Positions 1-6,336 of a stretch of DNA of 25,364 nucleotides are shown here, piece by piece (the first letter of the stretch is position 1; each line of letters opens with the position of its first letter). A program made the position numbers and the translations under genes. The notes below the pieces were generated by a model, which did no database searches, had not been told where the DNA came from, and worked only from the letters and a program-made list of their open reading frames with translations. This stretch comes from Palsa-459 sp035510855 (GTDB taxonomy: Bacteria; Actinomycetota; Acidimicrobiia; Acidimicrobiales; RAAP-2), in NCBI GenBank assembly GCA_035510855.1, contig DATKGG010000042.1:1-25364 (forward strand). The letters run 5' to 3'.

Positions 1-173
1 TCTCTGTGGATCGACCCCCCACCAAGGTGTGCGCGAGACGCGCCTATCCTGTGGCGCAATGTCCCCGTCGTCCACAGCTTTTCGCCGGTGCGGCAAAACC
101 CGAAAAATGTTTCCCACCGGTAGCCGCTCGGCAGTGGATGAATATATGGCCTCTGATCAGGCATGATTCTCAT

Positions 174-189
174 TTATCCACAATCCACA
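174..189 (+). promoter_or_regulatory. DnaA box pair (one perfect, one overlapping weak)
   Basis: Positions 174-182 read TTATCCACA, an exact consensus DnaA box. A second 7-of-9 match (CAATCCACA) starts at 181 and shares two bases with it, so the two cores lie 7 bp apart in the same orientation. It sits just upstream of the candidate dnaN -10 element, so DnaA bound here could also affect dnaN transcription. Confidence 0.75.
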
Positions 190-193
190 CCCC

Positions 194-199
194 TACTAT
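194..199 (+). promoter_or_regulatory. Candidate -10 element of the dnaN operon
   Basis: TACTAT fits the TANNNT -10 pattern and lies in an AT-rich stretch. It would give a leader of roughly 55 bases before the dnaN ATG. No convincing -35 hexamer is seen; the -35 area overlaps the DnaA box at 174-182. Confidence 0.35.
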
Positions 200-259
200 G
201 ACAATCACTTCTTATTCACTCCATCCGTGGGGGGCGCCCTCAGGAAAGGTGGTTGGGCC

Positions 260-1360
260 ATGAAGTTCCGCTCAGAGCGCGACACGTTGGTCGAGGCACT
301 GTCCGCTGCCGCGCGTGCGGTGTCGACCCGCGCGGTCGGTGCGACGACGGGGCTGCACCTCGTCGTCAAGGGCAACGAGCTCACGACGACGGGCACGGAT
401 CTCGACCTCACGGTCCGCGCCGTGATCGAGGTGATCGGCATCGACGACGGCGAGTCCGTCGTCCCCGCGCGGCTCGTGGCCGACGCCGTTCGACACCTCG
501 AGCCAGGTGCCGTGACCATCGAGGCGAGCGAGGAGAAGGTCGAGATCTCCGCGGCGCGCTCGCGCTTCTCGCTGCGCGCATTCTCGCCGGGCGACTTCCC
601 GACACTGCCGTCGGCCGGCGCGACGACCACGTCGGTGCCCGCCGGGGAGCTCGTCGAAGCGCTCCGCCAGGTGGTCCGCGCGTCCTCGAGCGACGACGCG
701 CGGCCGTTGCTCACGGGCGTGCTGTTCACCAACGAGGAGGGCACGCTCCGGCTCGTCGCGACGGACTCGTATCGACTCGCGCTCTGTGACCTCCCCGGGC
801 GCTCGGCGATCGCGGGGGACAAGGACCTCCTCGTGCCGTCGCGCGCGCTGAGCGAGCTGCAGCGGCTCTGCGGCGGGCTTGCCGACGACGCCGAGGTCGG
901 CGTGGTCCTCTCGGAGACCGAGGTCACCTTCTCGGCGGGCTCGACGACGATCAGCTCGCGGCTGATCGAGGGCGCGTACCCGGACTACCGCCAATTGATC
1001 CCTGCGAGCTACCCCAACCGCCTGCACCTCGGCAAGGAGTCAGTGCTCGCCGCACTGCGGCGCGCACGGCTGCTCGTGAAGGACAACACGACGTCGGTAC
1101 GCCTCACGATGCACGCGACCGGCGTCGACCTCAAGGTCGTCTCCCACGACCTTGGCGACGTCGAAGAGACCGTCGACGGCGACTTCACCGGTGAGGAGCT
1201 GACGATCGCGTTCAACCCGACGTACCTGATCGACGGCGTCGACGCGGTCTCGGGCGACGAGGTCGTCATCGAGACCTCGGACTCGGCGCGTCCCGCGATG
1301 GTCCACGGCGCCGAGCAGGCGAGCTTCCGCTACTTGTTGATGCCCGTTCGCGTGCAGTAG
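260..1360 (+). CDS. dnaN: DNA polymerase III beta subunit (sliding clamp)
   Basis: This encodes the ring-shaped clamp that tethers DNA polymerase III and other replication and repair enzymes to DNA. The product is 366 residues, the normal family length. It begins MKFRSERDTLVEAL and ends in RYLLMPVRVQ, close to the usual clamp C-terminus of the MPMRL type. The ATG at 260 is chosen over an in-frame GTG at 227 because a purine-rich Shine-Dalgarno run (AGGAAAGG, 242-249) sits just upstream and because clamps begin at this MKF-like strand. It is the first gene after oriC, and recF follows after only 4 bases, so the two are co-transcribed. Identification is firm. Confidence 0.97.
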   Translation: MKFRSERDTLVEALSAAARAVSTRAVGATTGLHLVVKGNELTTTGTDLDLTVRAVIEVIGIDDGESVVPARLVADAVRHLEPGAVTIEASEEKVEISAARSRFSLRAFSPGDFPTLPSAGATTTSVPAGELVEALRQVVRASSSDDARPLLTGVLFTNEEGTLRLVATDSYRLALCDLPGRSAIAGDKDLLVPSRALSELQRLCGGLADDAEVGVVLSETEVTFSAGSTTISSRLIEGAYPDYRQLIPASYPNRLHLGKESVLAALRRARLLVKDNTTSVRLTMHATGVDLKVVSHDLGDVEETVDGDFTGEELTIAFNPTYLIDGVDAVSGDEVVIETSDSARPAMVHGAEQASFRYLLMPVRVQ

Positions 1361-1364
1361 CGGC

Positions 1365-2441
1365 GTGGGGCTCGCGTCACTCGACCTCGTCGACTTCCGC
1401 AGCTTCCCCGCCGCACAGTTCTCGCCCGACCCCGACGGCACGACGGTGCTGCTCGCGCCGAATGGGACGGGCAAGACCTCGATACTCGAGGCGATCGGGT
1501 ACCTGGGCACCGCGAGGTCCTTCCGCGGGGCGACGCGCGACGTGATGATCCGCAACGGCGCCGACGACGCCTACGTGCGAGCGACCGTCCGCCGTGCCGA
1601 CACTGACGTGCTGATCGAGTCGCAGCTCTCGCGGCACGGACGCTCGCGCATCCAGGTCAACCGCCAACCCGCGAAGACCCGTCGCGACCTCGCCGACGCC
1701 GTCGCCGTGACGACGTTCGCGCCCGAGGACGTGAGCGTCGTGCGCGGCGGACCGGCGCTGCGCCGCGACGTCCTCGACGACGCGCTGTTGCTCCTCGAGC
1801 CGACTGCGGGGCCGCTGCTCGAGGACGCGGCACGGGTCCTTCGCCAGCGCGGCGCCCTGCTGCGCCAGCTGCACGGCCGGCTGGGAGCGAGCGAGGCGAC
1901 GACGCTCGACGTGTGGGACGAACGGCTGGGAGAGCTCGGCGACGAGCTGGCCGCGCGCCGCGAGGCGCTGACCGTCGCGTTGTCGCCGCGGATCGCCGAG
2001 CTGTATCGGATGCTCGCCGGCGAGGACGACGCGGTCACCGCGACGTACGCGAGGAGCTGGGTTGGAGCACTCCTCGCCGCCCTCGCGGTCGCCCGCAGCG
2101 ACGACGTCCGCCGGGGCGTCTCGACAGTCGGCCCGCACCGCGACGACGTCGTCCTCACCGTCGACGGCCGCGACGCGCGCACCCAGGCCTCCCAGGGCGA
2201 GCAGCGAAGCCTGGCGCTCGCGATCCGCATCGCCGTGCACGTCGAGGCGACCGCGGCTCGCGGCGAGCCCCCGCTGCTCTTGCTCGACGACGTCTTCTCA
2301 GAGCTGGACCTCGGACGCTCGGCGCGACTGCTCGAGCTGCTGCCGCGGGGACAGACACTGCTCACGACCGCGGTCCCGCCACCGGCCGGCTTGGCGGGCG
2401 CCGACCTCGTCGACGTGCGGCGGCTCCATCGTGACAAGTGA
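1365..2441 (+). CDS. recF: DNA replication and repair protein RecF
   Basis: RecF is an SMC-like ATPase that helps load RecA at single-strand gaps. The protein has 358 residues, typical for the family. Walker A is APNGTGKTS (about residues 31-39), the ABC signature is SQGEQRSLALAIRIA, and Walker B is LLLLDDVFSELD, all in the expected order. It begins with GTG 4 bases after the dnaN stop. No Shine-Dalgarno is visible, so translation is probably coupled to dnaN. Its last bases overlap the GTG of the downstream DUF721 gene. Nothing looks broken. Confidence 0.96.
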   Translation: MGLASLDLVDFRSFPAAQFSPDPDGTTVLLAPNGTGKTSILEAIGYLGTARSFRGATRDVMIRNGADDAYVRATVRRADTDVLIESQLSRHGRSRIQVNRQPAKTRRDLADAVAVTTFAPEDVSVVRGGPALRRDVLDDALLLLEPTAGPLLEDAARVLRQRGALLRQLHGRLGASEATTLDVWDERLGELGDELAARREALTVALSPRIAELYRMLAGEDDAVTATYARSWVGALLAALAVARSDDVRRGVSTVGPHRDDVVLTVDGRDARTQASQGEQRSLALAIRIAVHVEATAARGEPPLLLLDDVFSELDLGRSARLLELLPRGQTLLTTAVPPPAGLAGADLVDVRRLHRDK

Positions 2442-2766
2442 GAAGGGCCGCGGGCCGCGGCCGCTGTCGTGGTCGCTGCGGCGGATCGCGTCGGAGGTGT
2501 CGCGCGTCGACCTCGTCGGCTTCGCCGCGGTCGAGGGCGTGTGGCCGGGCATCGAGTCCGCCCGCGCGTCGCGCGCTCGCCCCCAGCGCCTCGCTGGCCT
2601 CGAGCTCGTCGTCGCGGTCCCAAGCGGCATGCACGCCGCTCGGGCGAAGCTCGACGCGGCCGCGATTCTCGACGAGCTGGGCGCCGCGCTCGGCTGCGGC
2701 ACCGCCAGCGCACCCACCTCGCTGCGGGTGGTGGTGGGGTCCGCGGAGAGTGGCCGCGTCGGCTAG
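2431..2766 (+). CDS. dciA: DUF721 protein, DciA-like helicase-loading factor
   Basis: This is a 111-residue DUF721 protein. DciA of this family assists loading of the replicative helicase DnaB in bacteria that lack DnaC/DnaI. The visible core includes DLVGFAAVEGVWPGIES near the N-terminus and a strand-helix segment with LAGLELVVAVPSGMHAARAK, followed by LRVVVGS near the end. The GTG start at 2431 overlaps the recF stop by 11 bases, and the reading frame runs in from recF without another likely start, so coupling to recF is likely. Gene order dnaN-recF-DUF721-gyrB is classic for actinobacteria. The protein is short but complete. The segment directly after its stop is a pseudogene. Confidence 0.85.
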   Translation: MTSEKGRGPRPLSWSLRRIASEVSRVDLVGFAAVEGVWPGIESARASRARPQRLAGLELVVAVPSGMHAARAKLDAAAILDELGAALGCGTASAPTSLRVVVGSAESGRVG

Positions 2767-3071
2767 AACGCCCACGGACCCGACTTTCCGTCGCTCTTGG
2801 TCTACGAGATCGTGGCCCGCTACCCGTTCTGGCCGCGGCAGGTCTGGATCGAGGTGTCCGCCACCGCCTCTCCTGGCCAACGGACTTCGCCGAGCAGTTC
2901 GCATGGGTGCTGTGCTAGGTCGGGACCGACCGCGTGCTGTTCGGGAGCGACTACCCCCTCGACGACCCGCGCCTCGCGCTCGACGCGGAGCGCTCGCTCG
3001 GGTCCGACGACAACGAGCTGCGCGCCATCTTGCACGACAACGCCGCGGCGCTCCTGGCTGGGACCTCCTGA
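2767..3071 (+). pseudogene. Remnant of an amidohydrolase (Amidohydro_2-type TIM barrel)
   Basis: Three pieces of one family can be read in two frames. From 2767 the frame reads NAHGPDFPSLLVYEIVARYP and then VWIEVSA, the strand before the C-terminal metal site. After a frameshift near 2866-2873 the second frame reads SWPTDFAEQFAWVLC, is stopped by TAG at 2916-2918, and resumes as VGTDRVLFGSDYPLDDP then ILHDNAAALLAG to a TGA at 3069-3071. The FGSDYP motif and closing N-A-A-x-L-L helix are hallmarks of metal-dependent amidohydrolases of PF04909. About two thirds of a normal 280-300 residue protein is missing. It lies directly after the dciA stop and tail-to-tail with the DUF2332 gene, so it looks like decay of an inserted gene. 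Confidence 0.72.
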
Positions 3072-3072
3072 G

Positions 3073-4191
3073 TCACCCCGCGAGCGACGAGCTCGCGTGC
3101 CAGTCGAGCCACATGCCGTGCCCGTGGGTCTCGGCGACGAATGACGAGTGCGCCTCGCCGTCGGCGAACTCCGTGACGCACACGACGCTCGCACCGCGAT
3201 GCACGAGGCTCGCCGTCGCCGCCAGCACGCCGAGGTCGCGCGCGACGCGCGGTCCCTCCATCGTGACCCACGTGACAGGACGTGTGCGCGCCAGCGACGC
3301 GACGCGTGCCGCGAGCTCGTGGCGCCTCGCCTCGGGCAGGTACGCCGCGGACCAGCAGTTGGCGACGACGAGCCGAGTCGCGCTCGACGCGCTCGACGCG
3401 GCCCGCTCGAGCGCGTCGACCATGTCGCCGCGAACGATGACGACCTCGTCGCGCCGCGCGATCGCGACGTCCACCGCGCGCTCGAGGCGGCCGAAGCGCT
3501 CGAGGTCGTCGGGCCAGAGGCAGGCGAGCAGCCACGTGACCGCGTCGGGGTCGGTCACGTTGATCGGTGCGAGGTCGAGCCCCACGCGGGCCTCGATCGC
3601 GGGGATCGAAAGCTCGGGCAGCGTGCCCACGATCTCACAGCGCAGCACCACGGTCGCGTTGCTCGGCCCTGCCTCGGCATCGCCGTAGACGCAGGCGTAC
3701 TCGTCGAGCAGCAAGTTGAGCCCTGCCGAGCAGCCGAGATCGAGCAGCGACACGGTCCGGTCGCCGCGGGCGTGCAGCGAGCCGAGGACGGCCCGCAGGA
3801 TCGCGCAGCGGCCCACCTCGTTGGTCTGGGTCGCCCGCGTCGCGCAGCGTTGCGCGATCTCGTGGCGAAACGCCCGGCAGAACGACGCGAAGGCACCTGT
3901 CAGCTGCTCATCGGAGACCCGTGTGCACTCGACGCCGCGGCGGGCGCACACGCTCGGATAGTGCGACGCGAGCTGGTGGTCCGCGCCCTCGAGCAGCAGG
4001 TGGTGCACGGACGCCAAGAACACGTTGACCGCGAACTGGGGCGGTGGCACGAGGTCGGCCATCTCGAGTAGGTGGGTGTCGGCAGCGATCCCGCGGCAGA
4101 TCGCCCAGTACGTCGGATGGCGACGCCGGTCCTCCCTCGGGAGGAAGCCGACGAACTCTCGCGCGAGCCCGCTTCGTCGCCGTGCGTCGAT
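3073..4191 (-). CDS. DUF2332 family protein, methyltransferase-like; apparent ATC start
   Basis: The family is annotated only as DUF2332. A Rossmann-type glycine motif (LLDLGCSAGLNLLLDEYA) suggests S-adenosylmethionine binding; substrate unknown. The first ATG is at 4062 (MADLVPPPQ), which would cut the domain. The open frame continues upstream as HPTYWAICRGIAADTHLLE and further to LAREFVGFLPRED, matching the N-terminal helices expected of this family. No ATG, GTG or TTG exists in that extension before the TAG at 4201-4203. The only plausible initiation codon is ATC at 4189-4191, which sits exactly 6 bases after a TAGCGT -10 hexamer. I therefore annotate 372 residues from the ATC; with the ATG it is 329. 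Alternatives are a mutated start or a sequencing error. The gene is antisense to its replication neighbours. Confidence 0.75.
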   Translation of the reverse strand: MDARRRSGLAREFVGFLPREDRRRHPTYWAICRGIAADTHLLEMADLVPPPQFAVNVFLASVHHLLLEGADHQLASHYPSVCARRGVECTRVSDEQLTGAFASFCRAFRHEIAQRCATRATQTNEVGRCAILRAVLGSLHARGDRTVSLLDLGCSAGLNLLLDEYACVYGDAEAGPSNATVVLRCEIVGTLPELSIPAIEARVGLDLAPINVTDPDAVTWLLACLWPDDLERFGRLERAVDVAIARRDEVVIVRGDMVDALERAASSASSATRLVVANCWSAAYLPEARRHELAARVASLARTRPVTWVTMEGPRVARDLGVLAATASLVHRGASVVCVTEFADGEAHSSFVAETHGHGMWLDWHASSSLAG

Positions 4192-4197
4192 GGCCCG

Positions 4198-4203
4198 ACG
4201 CTA
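4198..4203 (-). promoter_or_regulatory. Leaderless-type -10 element of the DUF2332 gene
   Basis: Read on the minus strand this is TAGCGT, then CGGGCC (6 bases), then ATC GAC GCA. The spacing equals that of the other leaderless starts in this window (12406-12411, 21012-21017, 24336-24341), placing the transcript start at the ATC codon. The hexamer's TAG is also the in-frame stop that bounds the open frame. Confidence 0.5.
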
Positions 4204-4313
4204 GAACGAGCCCGCCGCCGCCGCGCGTCCAGCCTCGGTTCTGTCACACGGGAATGCCGCCGGAGCGAGCCACGCGAGCACCTCGAGCGGCCTCGAATGT
4301 CAGTGCGAGTGGG

Positions 4314-4319
4314 TAGGAT
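4314..4319 (+). promoter_or_regulatory. Candidate -10 element of gyrB-gyrA
   Basis: TAGGAT fits TANNNT and lies in the 207-base gap between the divergent DUF2332 start and the gyrB start. It would give a leader of about 70 bases, unlike the leaderless genes nearby. No clear -35 is seen. Confidence 0.4.
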
Positions 4320-4386
4320 GATCGACGTCAAATGAGTTCTGCGCGGCGCTCGTCGCACGCCCGTGCACGGGAATCGACGCGACAAC

Positions 4387-4392
4387 GGAGGG
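4387..4392 (+). promoter_or_regulatory. Ribosome binding site deciding the gyrB start
   Basis: GGAGGG is followed by 6 bases and then GTG at 4399. This is one of the strongest Shine-Dalgarno sites in the window and argues for GTG 4399 rather than the upstream in-frame GTG at 4363. Confidence 0.75.
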
Positions 4393-4398
4393 CCCTTC

Positions 4399-6330
4399 GT
4401 GGCGGAGAAGACCAAGGGGTCCGAGACCTACGGGGCCGGTGACATCACGGTGCTCGAGGGCCTCGAACCAGTGCGGGTCCGACCCGGCATGTACATCGGC
4501 TCGACGGGACCCGCGGGCCTGCACCACCTCATCCGCGAGATCGTGGACAACGCCGTCGACGAGGCCATGGCGGGCTACTGCACGCGCATCGACGTGACGA
4601 TCCTGAAGGACGGCGGCTGCCGGGTGGTCGACAACGGCCGGGGCATCCCGACCGACCCGCACCCGTCGTACCCGGACCGCTCGGCGGCCGAGATCGTGCT
4701 CACGATGCTGCACGCCGGCGGGAAGTTCGGCGGCTCTGGCTACAAGGTCTCCGGGGGCCTGCACGGCGTCGGGGTCTCAGTCGTGAACGCGCTCGCGACC
4801 CGGCTCATCTTGGCGATCGACCGCAACGGCGAGCACTTCGAGATGGAGTTCCGCGACGGCGGCCATCCCCAGAGCCCGCTCAAGATGACCGGTCCCGCGC
4901 CCAGGGACCGGACGGGCACCACGGTCACGTTCTGGCCGGACGCCACGATCTTCGACGACGTCGAGTTCCGCGCCCAGACCGTGGTCGAGCGGCTCCAGGT
5001 CATGGCGTACCTCAACAAGGGCCTCGAGATCCGGTTCACCGACGAGCGCGAGGGCCGCGAGAACCAAGAGACGTTCAAGTACAACGGCGGCATCGTCGAC
5101 TACGTGAAGCACCTGAACTCGTCCAAGGAGTCACTGTTCCGCAAGGTCGGCGCCTACGAGCAGGCCGAGACCGACATGGAAGTCGAGATCGCCTTCCAGT
5201 GGAACACCGGCTACCACGAGTCGATCCACTCCTTCGCGAACGGCATCGCCACGATCGAGGGCGGCATGCATGAGGAGGGGTTTCGCAAGGGCCTCACCAA
5301 CGTCGTCAACCGCTACGCGCGCAAGCGCAACCTGCTGAAGGAAAAGGAGCCCGCGCTCGACGGCAACGACATCCGCGAGGGCCTGACCGCCATCATCTCG
5401 GTCCGCCTGCGCGAGCCGCAGTTCGAGGGCCAGACGAAGGGCAAGCTCGGCAACGTGCCGGTGCGCTCGCTCGTCGAGCGCGCGACCAACGCCAAGCTCG
5501 CGGACTGGCTCGAAGAGAACCCCAAAGAGGGCGGCCAGATCGTCCAGAAGGTGATCGTCGCGGCGCGGGCGAGCGCGGCTGCCAAGCAGGCTCGCGACCT
5601 CACGCGGCGCAAGAGCGCCTTGGACGGCGCGGGGCTACCCGGCAAGCTCATCGACTGCTCGTCGCGCGACCCGCGCGAGTCCGAGCTGTTCATCGTCGAG
5701 GGCAACTCGGCGGGGGGATCGGCCCAGGACGCGCGCGACCCCCGTCGCCAGGCGATCCTGCCGATCCGCGGCAAGATCCTCAACGTCGAGAAGGCGCGTG
5801 CCGACAAGGTCCTGCGAAACGTCGAGATCCAGGCGCTCATCGCCGCGATCGGCGGGGGCATCGACCCGGAGTTCGACCTCACCAAGATCCGGTACCACAA
5901 AGTGATCCTCTTGGCCGACGCCGACGTGGACGGCTCGCACATCCGCACCTTGCTGCTCACGTTCTTCTTTCGCCAGATGAAGTCGCTCGTGGAGGCCGGC
6001 CACATCTACGTCGCCCAGCCGCCCCTGTTCTCGACGCTGGTCGGCAAAGAGAAGGTCTACCTGAAGGACGAGGCCGCGAAGAGCTCGTTCCTCGAGGCCA
6101 ACCCGAACCACAAGAACGAGTTCCAGCGCCTGAAGGGGCTCGGCGAGATGGACTACGACGAGTTGCGCGACACGACCATGGACCCCGTCAAGCGGTCCTT
6201 GCTGCAGATCACCGTCGAGCAGGCCGCGCTCGCCGACGAGGTGTGCTCGATCCTCATGGGCGAGGACGTCCCCCAGCGCCGGCACTTCATCCAGACGAAC
6301 GCGCGCGACGTGCGGTTCCTCGACATCTAG
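4399..6330 (+). CDS. gyrB: DNA gyrase subunit B
   Basis: GyrB is the ATPase subunit of gyrase, the type IIA topoisomerase that introduces negative supercoils. The protein has 643 residues, normal for actinobacteria. The GHKL ATPase shows EIVDNAVDEAMAGYC (about residue 47 on), DNGRGIP and the lid GGLHGVGVSVVNAL. The TOPRIM domain has EGNSAGGSA (E434) and the metal motif DADVDG (D507, D509, D511), and the C-terminus ends RDVRFLDI. The odd feature is Asn436 in EGNSAGG, where most GyrB proteins have Asp (E. coli D426). GTG 4399 is chosen for its Shine-Dalgarno site at 4387. gyrA follows after 6 bases. Confidence 0.97.
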   Translation: MAEKTKGSETYGAGDITVLEGLEPVRVRPGMYIGSTGPAGLHHLIREIVDNAVDEAMAGYCTRIDVTILKDGGCRVVDNGRGIPTDPHPSYPDRSAAEIVLTMLHAGGKFGGSGYKVSGGLHGVGVSVVNALATRLILAIDRNGEHFEMEFRDGGHPQSPLKMTGPAPRDRTGTTVTFWPDATIFDDVEFRAQTVVERLQVMAYLNKGLEIRFTDEREGRENQETFKYNGGIVDYVKHLNSSKESLFRKVGAYEQAETDMEVEIAFQWNTGYHESIHSFANGIATIEGGMHEEGFRKGLTNVVNRYARKRNLLKEKEPALDGNDIREGLTAIISVRLREPQFEGQTKGKLGNVPVRSLVERATNAKLADWLEENPKEGGQIVQKVIVAARASAAAKQARDLTRRKSALDGAGLPGKLIDCSSRDPRESELFIVEGNSAGGSAQDARDPRRQAILPIRGKILNVEKARADKVLRNVEIQALIAAIGGGIDPEFDLTKIRYHKVILLADADVDGSHIRTLLLTFFFRQMKSLVEAGHIYVAQPPLFSTLVGKEKVYLKDEAAKSSFLEANPNHKNEFQRLKGLGEMDYDELRDTTMDPVKRSLLQITVEQAALADEVCSILMGEDVPQRRHFIQTNARDVRFLDI

Positions 6331-6336
6331 CCGCCG

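Larger units (their letters stand above)
1..226. other. oriC: Probable chromosomal origin (oriC), dnaN-proximal part
   Basis: This non-coding stretch precedes dnaN, the usual place of oriC between dnaA and dnaN. It holds one perfect DnaA box, TTATCCACA, at 174-182, overlapped by a weaker tandem copy at 181-189 (CAATCCACA, 7 of 9). Further imperfect boxes are at 68-76 (TCGTCCACA), 5-13 (TGTGGATCG, reverse orientation) and 133-141 (AGTGGATGA, reverse orientation). The region around 141-182 is clearly more AT-rich than the rest of the window, as expected of an unwinding element. The dnaA gene and any remaining boxes lie outside the window. The origin role is inferred from position and boxes; no minimal origin can be defined here. 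Confidence 0.7.

Noticed and set aside
6..263. 85-codon open frame at the window start
   Set aside because: It overlaps the DnaA boxes and AT-rich origin, and its translation has no family features.
4332..4442. Small ORF (MSSARRSSHARARES) in the gyrB leader
   Set aside because: It overlaps the gyrB start in another frame, has no Shine-Dalgarno, and is Arg/Ser-rich as any frame here would be.
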